Of a stretch of 64,000 nucleotides of DNA, positions 38,005 to 47,666 are shown piece by piece (position 1 is the first letter of the stretch; every line of letters begins with the position of its first letter). The notes below the pieces were generated by a model. It saw only the letters and a list, made by a program, of their open reading frames with translations. It was not told the DNA's origin and searched no databases. A program made the translations under genes and the position numbers. The stretch is from CAIWHR01 sp963843595. Its GTDB lineage: Bacteria; Pseudomonadota; Gammaproteobacteria; Burkholderiales; Casimicrobiaceae. The DNA lies in assembly GCA_963843595.1 (NCBI GenBank), contig CAWJLG010000018.1, positions 1 through 64,000 on the forward strand, in the 5' to 3' direction.

Positions 38005-39381
38005 ATGCATCGCGATGCCCGCGGCCTCCCTATTTCGACCGCCAGCGCCAAGACTGCCGCTGCCTTCGACCATCTGATCGCCGGCTACCTCACCCAGCGA
38101 GCCGATACGCCCGCCCGTCTCACTGCGCTGCTGGAAGCCGATCCGGACTTCGCGCTGGCTCATTGCATGCAGGGCTATTTCGCCATGCTCGCCTTCAAGC
38201 AGGCCGTCGTTCCGGCCGCCGTCGCGTCGGCGCGCACCGCGCAGTCGCGGGCTGCCGACGCCACGGCGCGCGAGCGCAGCCACATTGCCGCCCTGACCGC
38301 CTGGGCCGAGGGCGAGCTCGACCGTGCCCTCGCCATCTGGGAGTCGATCCTGCGCGCCGATCCGCTGGATGTGGTCGCCTTCCGTCTCGCCCATTTCGTC
38401 AATTTCTGGCTCGGCCGCCCGCAAGACATGGTCTCCTCGGTCGAGCGCGTGATCCCGACCTGGTCGGAGGACATCCCAGGCTACTCGTCGATGCTCGCCT
38501 GCCAGGCCTTCTCTCACGAGGAGGCCGGGAACTATCTCGCGGCCGAGCCAGCCGGGCGCCGCGCCATCGAGCTCGACCCCGGCGATCTCTGGGCCGCGCA
38601 CGCCATCGCCCACGTGATGGAGTCGCAGGGCCGCCGCAGCGAAGGCATCCAGTGGCTCACCACGCTCGCGCCACACTGGGAGGGCAGCCACAACCTGCAG
38701 CACCATCTCTGGTGGCACTGCGCGCTGTTCAAACTCGAGTACGGCGACGCTGCCGCGGTGCTCGATCTCTACGACACGCGCTTTCGCAACCTGGCCGCGC
38801 CGCTCACGGTCGCCTCGCCGGATGTCTATATCGACGTGCAGAACGCGGCGTCCATGCTCTTCCGCCTGCAGCGCCTGGGGGTCGATGTCGGCAACCGCTG
38901 GGAGGAGCTGGCCGACAAGGCCGAGGCGCGCATCGGCGACTGCCAATCCGCATTCACGCTGCCGCACTGGCTGATGGCGCTGATCGCCACCGACCGCACC
39001 GCCGCTGCGCAACGCATGGTCGAGGCCATGCGCGCCTTCGCCAAAGGCAGCGGCACCGTCCCGCCCATCGTGCGCGACTACGTGCTGCCGATCGCCGAGG
39101 CTCAGCTCGCCCACGCCGCCGGACGCCACGCCGAGGCCGTCGCCCTGATGCGTCCAGCCATCGGCGGCATGTACCGACTCGGTGGCAGCCACACCCAGCA
39201 GGACGTGCTCGAGCAGCTTTTCGTGGACGCCGCGCTCAAGGCCGGCAGCAGCGCGGATATCCGCCTCGCCCTCGAGCGTGTCGCCGGTCGCCGCGCGATT
39301 CCGCCCGAGCGCTTCATCGGCTGGCGCGAAGCCGGGGCCCGACACGCCGAGAACGTGTCGACGACACCTACTGTCGGATAG
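38005..39381 (+). CDS. TTC38-like tetratricopeptide repeat protein
   Basis: 458 residues, intact. The ATG at 38005 follows AGGAACA; in-frame ATG at 37984 and GTG/ATG further up are possible. Helical TPR-like pairs run throughout: AALTAWAEGELDRALAIWES, VVAFRLAHFVNFWLGRPQDM, AHAIAHVMESQGRRSEGIQW, LQHHLWWHCALFKLEYGDAA, AASMLFRLQRLGVDVGNRWE, and the terminal MYRLGGSHTQQDVLEQLF. This is the TTC38 family pattern, a scaffold or binding protein of unknown task found in many proteobacteria. It is the intact relative of 14692, but here no oxidase gene accompanies it. Confidence 0.87.
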   Translation: MHRDARGLPISTASAKTAAAFDHLIAGYLTQRADTPARLTALLEADPDFALAHCMQGYFAMLAFKQAVVPAAVASARTAQSRAADATARERSHIAALTAWAEGELDRALAIWESILRADPLDVVAFRLAHFVNFWLGRPQDMVSSVERVIPTWSEDIPGYSSMLACQAFSHEEAGNYLAAEPAGRRAIELDPGDLWAAHAIAHVMESQGRRSEGIQWLTTLAPHWEGSHNLQHHLWWHCALFKLEYGDAAAVLDLYDTRFRNLAAPLTVASPDVYIDVQNAASMLFRLQRLGVDVGNRWEELADKAEARIGDCQSAFTLPHWLMALIATDRTAAAQRMVEAMRAFAKGSGTVPPIVRDYVLPIAEAQLAHAAGRHAEAVALMRPAIGGMYRLGGSHTQQDVLEQLFVDAALKAGSSADIRLALERVAGRRAIPPERFIGWREAGARHAENVSTTPTVG

Positions 39382-39876
39382 CCCAGCTCTTCGTACCTCG
39401 GACAAAGTACTTCGAACGAAGCTGACGAACCTCGACGACGGCACCCAGTCGGCGGTTGCTTGGTGTACACCGGTAGCCAATTCGACGCGCCTCGCGCGAT
39501 CTCCGTGCTGGTCACGGGGCACAAGAATGGAGAGCCTCGTACCGAGAACTCCGTATTTGCCGCCAAGAACCGGGGACCAGCACCTGAATGGGTGGTGTCG
39601 CACGTTCCCATGCCGGCACGACCGTCTCCGATCGGCGCCAACTGCGGTGCTACGCCCGCATCCCAAAAAAGCAGCCGGTCAGCGGCGCTATCGACCCGCA
39701 GCAGCCGTCAGGCATTGTCAAGGCGGACATTCATCAAGCTTGCGATTTGGCCAGAAATGGCTATCCATGTTGGTGAACCCATAAGGCCCGGCACACATTC
39801 CTAGATTGGCGATCTTCCGGACCAGTGCGGCCACGCGCTGACGACGGCCGAAATCCTCGTACCGCTATACTTGCTG
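39382..39876. other. Non-coding stretch, nothing recognised
   Basis: About 495 bp between the TTC38-like gene and the CAP-domain gene. Several short frames are present without motifs or ribosome-binding sites. No repeat or hairpin of note was found. Confidence 0.3.
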
Positions 39877-40302
39877 ATGAGAATCGATATTGCCCGGATG
39901 TTCTTAGCATTCTCGATCTGCGCAGTTGCAGTCTCTGCCGCAGCCAACAAGGATGCCGAGTATCCGCAACTCCTGGCTGCGCTGGTGAATCAATACCGCG
40001 TAAGCCATGGGCTTCCAGCCCTAATTGTCGACACGACAGTTGCCGGCCTTGCCCGTGAACATAGCGCGGCGATGGCGAGGGCAGGACAGTTGAATCACGA
40101 CGACTTCCCCTCTCGCGTGCGTCGATCGGGACTCGCCATGTGCGTTGAAAACGTCGGCTGGAACTACCGTTCGCCGGAAGGCCAGTTCGATGGTTGGCGC
40201 GCGTCGCCTGGACACAACCGCAACATGCTCGATCCCCGGGTCTCTCGTATGGGCATCGGTACCGTCGCGGACTATGTAACGATGATCGCTTGCGGCAAGT
40301 AA
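39877..40302 (+). CDS. CAP/SCP-domain secreted protein
   Basis: 141 residues. The ATG at 39877 was chosen; a TTG lies two codons upstream. A signal peptide (IARMFLAFSICAVAVSAAAN) precedes a small CAP fold: LVNQYRVSHGLPALIVDTTV, AREHSAAMARAGQLNHDDFP, CVENVGWNYRSPEG and GWRASPGHNRNML, where the His and Glu ligands of the CAP cavity are visible, ending GIGTVADYVTMIACGK. Bacterial members are extracellular proteins of unclear role, often in cell-envelope or spore-coat contexts. It stands alone. Confidence 0.85.
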   Translation: MRIDIARMFLAFSICAVAVSAAANKDAEYPQLLAALVNQYRVSHGLPALIVDTTVAGLAREHSAAMARAGQLNHDDFPSRVRRSGLAMCVENVGWNYRSPEGQFDGWRASPGHNRNMLDPRVSRMGIGTVADYVTMIACGK

Positions 40303-40601
40303 CCCCTCAGACCTTGTCGACGCCTCCACCAGTAGCCTTCGCGCCATCCATTATGCACAGAACGTCGAAGGTGCCACGCAGTTCAACAGGCGCGATGCCC
40401 TTGCCGCTGGTCGTTACGCCGCCAATATTTGCGCCGATGTGACCGGGTGCTCTTTCCGAGTCGATAGTCGTGGCACCTGGGGTACGTGACAGGCATGTCG
40501 CGAGGCGCCTGCCCTCGCCGCCGCGAGCATGAGCGCTTCATGACCGACCGCGTGGGTGGCAAGATCGCGTCGGCCATCAACGCGACGCTGGCAGAAGTCT
40601 G

Positions 40602-41348
40602 CTAGCGGGCGACGGCCACGCGGTCTTGGTGGTGGCGCACGCCGGTCATCAAGCGCCTCAATTCGTTCTTGACCACGGCATAGCACTCGCACGCGCGGGT
40701 CTCCAGACCGGAACGATCAAGCACTGTAATGTGGCCACGGCGATAGCGAATGAATCCGGCGACCTGCAAAGTCCCGGCGGCTTCCGTAATGCCCTCTCGG
40801 CGCACGCCGAGCATGCTGGCCACCAATTGCTGCGTCATGACCAACTCACCTGAGGGGACGCGATCGAGCGTCGTCAATAGCCAGCGGCACAGTTGCTGCT
40901 CAATGGAATGATGTCGATTGCAGGCTGCGGTCTGCATCATCTGTGTACTCAGCGCCTGGGTGTAGCAGAGCAACAAACGCTGCAGCAGCCCGGCGCGATT
41001 GAATTCCTCCATCAGCAAACGGCGCCCCAGTCGATAAGCATGGCCCGCCGTCTGCACAACGGCAGAGCTTGGCGTGGTTTCCCCTCCCATGAACAGCGAA
41101 ATGCCGACAACGCCTTCATTGCCGACTCCGGCCGATTCGGCCGATGCCCCGGACTCCATGACATAGTGCAGCGACACGATGGACGTAGTCGGGAACAAGG
41201 CGTGCTGCAACTGCCCGCCCGGTTCGTAGAGGATTTCACCGAGCAGCATCGGGACCAGTTCCAGATGCTCGGACAGGCGGTCGATTTCCTCGTCGGAGAG
41301 GGCGACGAGAAGATGGTTCTGTCTCGGACTGTGGGGGAGCGTTGCCAT
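40602..41348 (-). CDS. Crp/Fnr-family transcriptional regulator
   Basis: 248 residues. The cyclic-nucleotide-binding-like barrel (VPMLLGEILYEPGGQLQHAL, GNEGVVGISLFMGGETTPSS) lacks the arginine-serine phosphate cassette of true cAMP binders, and there is no FNR cysteine cluster. The C-terminal helix-turn-helix reads LVMTQQLVASMLGVRREGIT. This subgroup usually responds to other effectors or acts without one. It lies 27 bp after the REC-PAS gene on the same strand and is probably the last gene of a signalling operon. Confidence 0.86.
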   Translation of the reverse strand: MATLPHSPRQNHLLVALSDEEIDRLSEHLELVPMLLGEILYEPGGQLQHALFPTTSIVSLHYVMESGASAESAGVGNEGVVGISLFMGGETTPSSAVVQTAGHAYRLGRRLLMEEFNRAGLLQRLLLCYTQALSTQMMQTAACNRHHSIEQQLCRWLLTTLDRVPSGELVMTQQLVASMLGVRREGITEAAGTLQVAGFIRYRRGHITVLDRSGLETRACECYAVVKNELRRLMTGVRHHQDRVAVAR

Positions 41349-41375
41349 TGCGGACGGTCGAGATGTTGCGTTCTG

Positions 41376-42197
41376 TTACGAGGCGATGATTTCCACGCCG
41401 ATCCCGCGGTAGCCGATATAGCGGCAGGACTGGTTGAACATCGGTTCGCCGCTGACGCGAAATTGTTGCCTCGAACCATCAGGATTGACGCGGCTGAAGA
41501 GGAAATCCAGGAATGGCTGCCGGTCCGCAATGGTCGTCCGCAGTTCCTCGCGTTCCGCCTCATTCCACCCTTCCACGTGAGCGCCACGTTTATCGCCCGC
41601 CAGGGCATCGACCCGGATTCCAAGCATCTCCAGGACCGGGCCCGAGACCTTCGTGAAGTTTCCTTGCTCGTCCTGCTCCCAGTACCAGTCGGACGCCAGT
41701 TCAGTCAGGCTGCGATAGCGCGCTTCGCTTTCGCGTAACTCGGCGGTCCGCTCCTGCACCGTCTGCTCCAGCACTGCGCTGTAATTCTCGAGCTTCTTGT
41801 ACAGCAGTCGCACCTCCAGCATGTTGTGGATGCGCGTTTTGACTTCGACCAGATCGAATGGCTTGCTGATGAAATCCTTCGCGCCGGCTTGCAGCGCGCG
41901 CAGTTTGTGCCCAGGCTGGGCGGTAATTACGACGACCGGAAGGTAGGCGTCGGCCATGTTTGTCTTGAGCCCCTCGATCACCTGGAATCCGTCCATGCCA
42001 GGCATCTGCAAATCAAGCAGGATCAGGTCATAGCGGTGCTTGCGATGGCGCGCGCAGACCTCATGCGGATTCATGGTCGAGGAAACGCGAGCGTAGCCGC
42101 TGTCTTGCAGCATCTGCACGATCAGACTGACATTGACCTCCTGGTCGTCAACGACCAGGATGCCAGCGTTGAGAAAGTCGGACTCGGTGATCTTCAT
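41376..42197 (-). CDS. Receiver-PAS response regulator
   Basis: 273 residues. The receiver domain (ILVVDDQEVN, Asp in ILLDLQMPGMDG, FISKPFDLVE) is followed by a coiled-coil linker (LYKKLENYSAVLEQTVQERT) and a PAS domain (LASDWYWEQDEQGNFTKVSG) that ends the protein. There is no DNA-binding, GGDEF or kinase output, so it may pass the signal by protein contact. Its ATG overlaps the kinase stop (ATGA at 42194-42197), and the Crp/Fnr gene follows. Confidence 0.88.
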   Translation of the reverse strand: MKITESDFLNAGILVVDDQEVNVSLIVQMLQDSGYARVSSTMNPHEVCARHRKHRYDLILLDLQMPGMDGFQVIEGLKTNMADAYLPVVVITAQPGHKLRALQAGAKDFISKPFDLVEVKTRIHNMLEVRLLYKKLENYSAVLEQTVQERTAELRESEARYRSLTELASDWYWEQDEQGNFTKVSGPVLEMLGIRVDALAGDKRGAHVEGWNEAEREELRTTIADRQPFLDFLFSRVNPDGSRQQFRVSGEPMFNQSCRYIGYRGIGVEIIAS

Positions 42198-44149
42198 ACG
42201 TTCTCCCTTTCGCCGGCACGGTCTGATGCCGCTTCGGCAAATTTCATTGCGGCGTCCAGCGCTGCCATGAATTCGTTGACCTTGATGGGTTTGGTCAGAT
42301 AGTCGAAGAATCCGGCCTCCAGGCCCTTTGCGATATCCCGCGGGACCGCATTGGCGCTGAGCGCCATGATGGGGATATGCGCGGTCGTCGGATCCGTGCG
42401 CAGGACTTTCATGGCTTCGATCCCGCTGATGCCGGGCAAATTGATGTCCATCAGAATGACTTCGGGCTGATAGGCGCGCGCGAACTCGATGCCGAGATTG
42501 CCGTCCGCCGCGCTTAACAGGCGCAGGTCGGGGCGGCGCGCAATGAGTTGCTCGACCAATTCCAGGTTGGCCGGATTGTCTTCAACATAGAGCAGGGTGC
42601 GTACCGGCAAGCCATCCTGTACGGGCGGTTGTACCCCCGTTGCGTGCTCGGCTTCCAGAACCAAATGCTGCGGCGCGCTGGTCAGGCTCAATTCGATCCA
42701 GAACACGCTGCCAACCCCGACCGTGCTCTCCACGCCAATCGTGCCGTCCATCAATTCGACCAGCCGCTTGGTAACCACCAGCCCGATGCCCGTGCCTTCC
42801 TCCGCGCTGTCGTCCCTCCCGAGTCGATTGAACGGTTGGAAGAGCTGCGCAAGCTGTTCCGGAGACAGTCCATCACCGGTGTCACGGACGCCGATGCGAA
42901 TCGAATGCGGAGGGCTCGGGCTGCACTCGACGGACACCGCGCCTCCCGGCCGGTTGTACTTGATTGCGTTGAAAAGCAGGTTGATCAGGACCTGTTTGAC
43001 CCGGGTCCGGTCGGCTTTGACAAAATAAGGAATCTCGAATCCGGGAAACGTCATGACGATGCCGCGCTTCTGCGCCTGCGGCTCGATCATGGCCCGGCAT
43101 TCCAGCACGACCTCGCGTAGTGATACGGGCTCGCCCGACAGCGTCACCTTGCCGGATTCGATCAGCGCGAGATCGAGGATTTCGTTGATCAGTTCCAGCA
43201 GATACCAGCCAGCCTTGAGAATCTGATCGAGGTTTCGCTTCTGGGATGGCGTCGGCCGCGGCGTGCCGGATTCCATGAGCTGGGCGAAACCGAGTATCGC
43301 ATTGAGCGGGGTGCGCAATTCGTGGCTCATGCCGGACAAAAAATCCGTCTTCGCGCGGTTGGCCTTCTCGGCGGCGGCAATGGCCTCGTGCAATTCCGAT
43401 TCGACCTGCTTGCGCACGGAATTGTCGGTGCCGATTAACAGGTATCCGATGAGTTCGCCGTAATCATCGCGCAGGGCCGTGATGGAGATGATGGCCGGAA
43501 AGCGGCTGCCATCCTTGCAGATATAGGTCAGTTCATAGATGTCTTCGATACCGCGCGACGCCTTGAAAGCCAATGCCTCGAAGCCTGGCGCAATGGGGGT
43601 GGCGAGTTCCAGGCTCAGTGCCTCCGCGCGCGTCGACACCTCCTGCGGATCGTGGATGTCGCTGGGACTGATCTTGTTGACGACTTCGGCGGCGGCATAG
43701 CCCAGCATGCGCTCGGCGCCAACATTGAATAGTTGGATGACGCCCTTTTCGTCGGTCGCGATGATCGAGAAGTTGGCGCTGGTGAGAATCGCGTTCTGCA
43801 ACGCCCCCGTCTTGAGCAGCGCTTGCTGGCGTTGCACTTCCGTAACGTCGGTAGCCTTCCCGGCGTTGTCCAAAAGAGTGAGGGCGTTTCCTGCCTGGGG
43901 CATGGCCGATTTCCGAGAAAGAACGCACAAAGACCCGAAGAAGCGCCAGTCCGTGTCAGTGGAGTGGGATGGTTGCAGCTTCCGCTGCTCGACAATGAGC
44001 ACCGCCGCTCCCGGGGCGAGATCGTCGATGCTGACCACCTGGCCGATGGTTGTCCGTGCGCTAGGACACATAAGGATGTCCTGGTGGCACTGGGAATTCT
44101 CAGCGCGACTTCTTGCCCGTTCCGCGCGCATTTCATCCCCACGTCTCAT
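42194..44149 (-). CDS. PAS hybrid sensor histidine kinase with receiver
   Basis: Up to 651 residues; an internal ATG at 43903 (MPQAGNALTLLDNAG, with GGAAA upstream) may be the true start, since the first 82 residues look non-conserved. PAS domain (ALQNAILTSANFSIIATDEK, GYAAAEVVNKISPSDIHDPQ), HisKA with MSHELRTPLNAILGFAQL, HATPase with LLFNAIKYNRPGG, DTGDGLS and GTGIGLVVTKR, then a receiver with LLYVEDNPAN, Asp in VILMDINLPG and DYLTKPIKVNE. No membrane segment, so cytosolic. It overlaps the REC-PAS gene by 4 nt (ATGA), implying a phosphorelay pair. Confidence 0.9.
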   Translation of the reverse strand: MRRGDEMRAERARSRAENSQCHQDILMCPSARTTIGQVVSIDDLAPGAAVLIVEQRKLQPSHSTDTDWRFFGSLCVLSRKSAMPQAGNALTLLDNAGKATDVTEVQRQQALLKTGALQNAILTSANFSIIATDEKGVIQLFNVGAERMLGYAAAEVVNKISPSDIHDPQEVSTRAEALSLELATPIAPGFEALAFKASRGIEDIYELTYICKDGSRFPAIISITALRDDYGELIGYLLIGTDNSVRKQVESELHEAIAAAEKANRAKTDFLSGMSHELRTPLNAILGFAQLMESGTPRPTPSQKRNLDQILKAGWYLLELINEILDLALIESGKVTLSGEPVSLREVVLECRAMIEPQAQKRGIVMTFPGFEIPYFVKADRTRVKQVLINLLFNAIKYNRPGGAVSVECSPSPPHSIRIGVRDTGDGLSPEQLAQLFQPFNRLGRDDSAEEGTGIGLVVTKRLVELMDGTIGVESTVGVGSVFWIELSLTSAPQHLVLEAEHATGVQPPVQDGLPVRTLLYVEDNPANLELVEQLIARRPDLRLLSAADGNLGIEFARAYQPEVILMDINLPGISGIEAMKVLRTDPTTAHIPIMALSANAVPRDIAKGLEAGFFDYLTKPIKVNEFMAALDAAMKFAEAASDRAGERENV

Positions 44150-45003
44150 GTTGATTGGCGTCCGCTTCTTCGCCGCACAATCAACAACCCAAGCAACGCG
44201 TCTCGAGACGTCCCGAGTTCAAGAACCACCAATGCAAAGCCCCGCGATGAACGCGGGGCTTTGCGGGATCGCCACATCACTGTGGCTTCATTTCGTTGCG
44301 TCACCGCAACGTGTGCCGGCGCTTATTACCGGCTTCGGGGTCGACCTGTAGTGAATGTCATCTATAGAGTACCTCCCCCTTTTGTGGGATACCGCAACAT
44401 CGGCGCTGCCTCATGGCCGGGAACTTGAGCGAACCTCCGCGTGCGGAGTGCTGCCATCGCGAAACCGCACCGAAGCTCACCACCTTCCCGCCACGAGCAC
44501 CGATCTATGAATGACATAGCCTACCCGATCAGACTACGACGAGACGGAAAGAGTTTCAACCGTCGTAAGGACTGTCTCGACATGGAAATCGGTGCTCAAC
44601 AATCGGGTAAGCAAATGCTGTGCCCCGGCAATGCAATTGATTTCTAGAGCAATGTTTGGGGACTCGCGTTCGGCACCAACCCAAATTTGTCGCGCCGTGA
44701 CGCTGAGCGACCCCGGTTCGACGCTTACGGGTCTCCTGCCCAAGCACCCTTTACGTGAGGCTGGCTCCTGCGCCCGGCATTCCGAACATCGCTTTGCCGG
44801 ACGGCGTCGAGCCCGCCTTCCTCGAAGGCGGTCTTGCACCCAGATCAGCGCACTGATCGCCCGACGAGCGGGACGGGGGGGCGCCAAAGGCGTCCGCGCC
44901 CGGCGATGACGCGCGATGTCCACTACAGTTCAACAGGCTCGCTGAAGGCACAGCCACCCACTCTTTGGTACATTGACCGTAGTTCATCGAACCGAGGACG
45001 CGT
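44150..45003. other. Long divergent intergenic region
   Basis: About 850 bp between the kinase gene (minus) and the HTH gene (plus). No gene is supported on either strand. It holds a very strong hairpin (44234-44264) and an imperfect palindrome TACCTCCCCCTTTTGTGGGA near 44370-44391, resembling a binding site for a LuxR-type regulator. Confidence 0.4.
44234..44264. terminator. Perfect 13-bp hairpin, terminator-like
   Basis: GCAAAGCCCCGCG and CGCGGGGCTTTGC pair perfectly around a 5-nt loop. The sequence is typical of proteobacterial terminators, but no T-tract follows on either strand, and the nearest genes point away from it. It may terminate an unrecognised transcript or be the relic of a gene end. 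Confidence 0.5.
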
Positions 45004-45468
45004 ATGCCGAACATTGGAACCGTGCTAAGAGAGGAAATCACCCGACTTTCCCGCAAGGAAAGCCGCAGTCAGAACGATCCGACCAAGAAGGCTAGCGCCC
45101 AGCACCGCCGGGATATCGCGGGGCTGAAGCGCCAGGTTGCGCAGCTCGAACGTCAGGTCAGTTTGCTTGTGCGCAAGGTTCTTGGCACAGCGCCGGCGGT
45201 GTCTTCCGCATCGAGCACAAAGTCCATGCGATTTGTCGCGAAGGGCCTGCGTTCGCAGCACAAGCGACTGGGCCTCTCCGCAATGGATCTCGGGAGGCTG
45301 CTGGGAGTCAGCGCCCAGTCGATTTACAACTGGGAGCGAGGGCTGGCGCAACCGCGCGGCGAGCAGCTTGCGAGGCTGGCCGCGCTTCGTGGGGTCGGAA
45401 AACGAGAAGCCGTGGAACGACTGAAGCAACTGGCCGCCTCGAATGGCAAGGGCCGGCGCAAGACGTAG
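45004..45468 (+). CDS. Helix-turn-helix protein with basic N-terminal coil
   Basis: 154 residues. The N-terminal 75 residues are highly charged with a coiled-coil stretch (HRRDIAGLKRQVAQLERQVS). The C-terminal part is an XRE-like helix-turn-helix (SAMDLGRLLGVSAQSIYNWE) followed by a short lysine-rich tail. It probably binds DNA as a regulator or a nucleoid-type protein. It is alone on its strand, 140 bp before the Sel1-repeat gene. Confidence 0.78.
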   Translation: MPNIGTVLREEITRLSRKESRSQNDPTKKASAQHRRDIAGLKRQVAQLERQVSLLVRKVLGTAPAVSSASSTKSMRFVAKGLRSQHKRLGLSAMDLGRLLGVSAQSIYNWERGLAQPRGEQLARLAALRGVGKREAVERLKQLAASNGKGRRKT

Positions 45469-45609
45469 CAATAGGATTCCCTCTTTCGTTGTCCGGATCT
45501 GCTTCGGCATGGTGGTCTGTGGGTAATTCAAGAGCCTGACCTACGTTTTCACACGGACGCGCAGTCATCACGCATCGAATCGACGGCGCGACATGATGGG
45601 GTAGCCTGG

Positions 45610-46221
45610 ATGAAGTCAAGCATTCGAAATTTGTTGGTTGCATTCGCTGTTGCAGCTGCCCTTGATGCACCCGCTGCGGCGGGGCCGTTCGAGGACGGCA
45701 ACGCCGCGTATCACGAGAAGGAGTACGCCAGGGCGGCCGAGTTATGGCAGCCACTCGCCGAAAAGGGGGACGCCGACGCCCAATATTCACTCGGCACCTT
45801 GTACGCAGAAGGCAGGGGCGTCGAACAGAGCGACGCGACTGCCTTCATGTGGTTCCAGCGCGCCGCGAATCAAGGTAACGCCGACGCGCAGTACAACGTC
45901 GGCGCCAGCTACGCCGAGGGCACGGGGGTCGCGAAGAGTTATGCCGACGCGGCCAAGTGGTTTCTTCGCGCAGCCAACCAGGGCATGGTATTCGCGCAAC
46001 TGAACCTCGGGCTTCTCTACGCGGCAGGCAATGGCGTCCCGCAGGACGACGTCGAAGCCTTCAAGTGGCTCGAACTCGCGTTTGCGGGATTGCCTGCGGG
46101 CGGGGCGCGCATGGACGTCGCCCGTGCCATGACGGATGTCGCCGCAAAGATGACCTTCGAACAGAAGATCGAGGCGAAGCAGCGGGAGCGCGCGTGGAAG
46201 CCGCAGCCGGAAGCGAAATGA
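45610..46221 (+). CDS. Sel1-like repeat periplasmic protein
   Basis: 203 residues with a signal peptide (IRNLLVAFAVAAALDAPAAA). Four Sel1-like repeats follow, for example GDADAQYSLGTLYAEGRGVE, GNADAQYNVGASYAEGTGVA and GMVFAQLNLGLLYAAGNGVP, each about 36 residues, then a charged C-terminal helix. Sel1 proteins are solenoid adaptors that mediate protein contacts, often in envelope processes. No partner gene is obvious. Confidence 0.88.
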   Translation: MKSSIRNLLVAFAVAAALDAPAAAGPFEDGNAAYHEKEYARAAELWQPLAEKGDADAQYSLGTLYAEGRGVEQSDATAFMWFQRAANQGNADAQYNVGASYAEGTGVAKSYADAAKWFLRAANQGMVFAQLNLGLLYAAGNGVPQDDVEAFKWLELAFAGLPAGGARMDVARAMTDVAAKMTFEQKIEAKQRERAWKPQPEAK

Positions 46222-46556
46222 CGTGCTGACCGCCGCTTCGGACGCGGCTGCTGCCGGGCGCGGACAAGGTGGCTTGTGGTGAAATCGTGAGCCTCCCCTC
46301 CGGGTGGAAAGCAAGTACTGGACTATTCTGGCAGGGACACCGCCTCCGTCCGCACCCCCGCCGGCACGCCCGTCGCCGTTCGCGATGGTGGTCGCGTCTC
46401 TTCCCGGTGGATTTACGCTGTCGCCGGCCGGCGGTGTCGAGTACTATTGCGGCAGGGGAATTTCCATCGCACGATGTTCCAGGAGAACACCCTGGTAGAC
46501 GTCACCGCGCAACCCAGGTGATCACACTTTCCATCCTCCACCAGAAGAGACTTCCG
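46222..46556. other. Non-coding stretch before the outer-membrane protein
   Basis: About 335 bp with no supported gene, repeat or clear promoter. Confidence 0.3.
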
Positions 46557-47400
46557 ATGAACCTCTCCAGATCCGTGGGCGGCGCGACGACCGTCCTATG
46601 CTTCGCCGCCGCGGCACTCCTGCCGACGTCTGCCATGGCGCAGTCGCCGCAACCGGGCTGGGAATCCGGGAAGTGGCAGTTCGCCGCGACCATTTACCTG
46701 TATCTGCCGAGCCTCGGCGGCAAGATGGCGTTTCCGGTGGAAACGGGCGGCTCCAGCATCAATGTCGACGCCGATACGATCATCAGCAACCTCAAGTTCG
46801 CGTTCATGGGAAGCTTGGATGCGCATAACGGCCGCTGGGGCGCGTTCACCGACGTCCTCTACCTTGACGTCGGTGGAAGCAAGTCGCAGACGCGCGATTT
46901 CTCGATTGGCAACATCGGGGTTCCCGCCGGCACCACCGCGGACCTGAACCTCGATCTCAAGGGCTGGGTCTGGACGCTGGCGGGTGAATATCGGATGGTG
47001 TCCGACCCCGCGTGGACCGTCGATCTGCTCGCGGGCGCGCGGCTGTTCGACGTCAAGCCGACGCTTGGGTGGTCGATCAATGGCAATCTCGGTCCGATCG
47101 GCCTCCCAGAGCCGCAGCGGAAGCAAGGAAATCGACGAGAGCGTCTGGGACGGGATCGTCGGGGTCAAGGGCCGCTACGCGTTCGGGGAAAACCGCAAGT
47201 GGTTTATGCCGTTCTATCTCGACGTCGGCACCGGTCAGTCGGACCTGACGTGGCAAGGCGCAGCCGGGCTCGGCTATGCTTTCAACTGGGGTGAGGTCCT
47301 GGCCATGTGGCGGTATCTCGACTACAACTTCAAGTCGGGGAAGGCCGTGGAGGACATGAACTTCAACGGCCCGATGCTCGGAGTGGCGTTCCGCTGGTGA
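46557..47400 (+). CDS. Outer-membrane beta-barrel protein (one frameshift)
   Basis: About 280 residues after removing one C near 47112 (restoring PERSGSKEIDESVWD). A signal peptide (TTVLCFAAAALLPTSAMAQ) is followed by alternating aromatic/polar strands typical of small outer-membrane barrels: WQFAATIYLYLPSLGGKMAF, KFAFMGSLDAHNGRWGAFTD, VWTLAGEYRMV, and a terminal SKEIDESVWDGIVGVKGRYA ... GPMLGVAFRW ending in an aromatic residue as outer-membrane proteins do. No substrate can be inferred. ATG at 46557 fits the signal peptide. Confidence 0.82.
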
Positions 47401-47666
47401 ACATGCACCCTGCCGCGATCTTCCTGATCGGGGAGCTGAACGAGCACGGTCTCTTCGTTGTCCGTGGTTGAGTATCGTCGGGCAGTGCGTTAGCATCGCT
47501 CGACACAGTATTTCCGGGGATTGTAAGCAGACTCCCCGGCACTCGAGACGCCGATCGCGTCCAAGTTCTGCTCCTGATCCCGGGTGATCCATCCGGGGAG
47601 GAGTGCGAGCTTGGCCGCAACCGGAACCCTCATCTTCGAGCCGCGGATCGGCCGCGCCCGCCGGCC

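Noticed and set aside
37939..39666. 575-codon minus-strand frame opposite the TTC38-like gene
   Set aside because: It has no recognisable domain; the plus strand carries the conserved TPR family.
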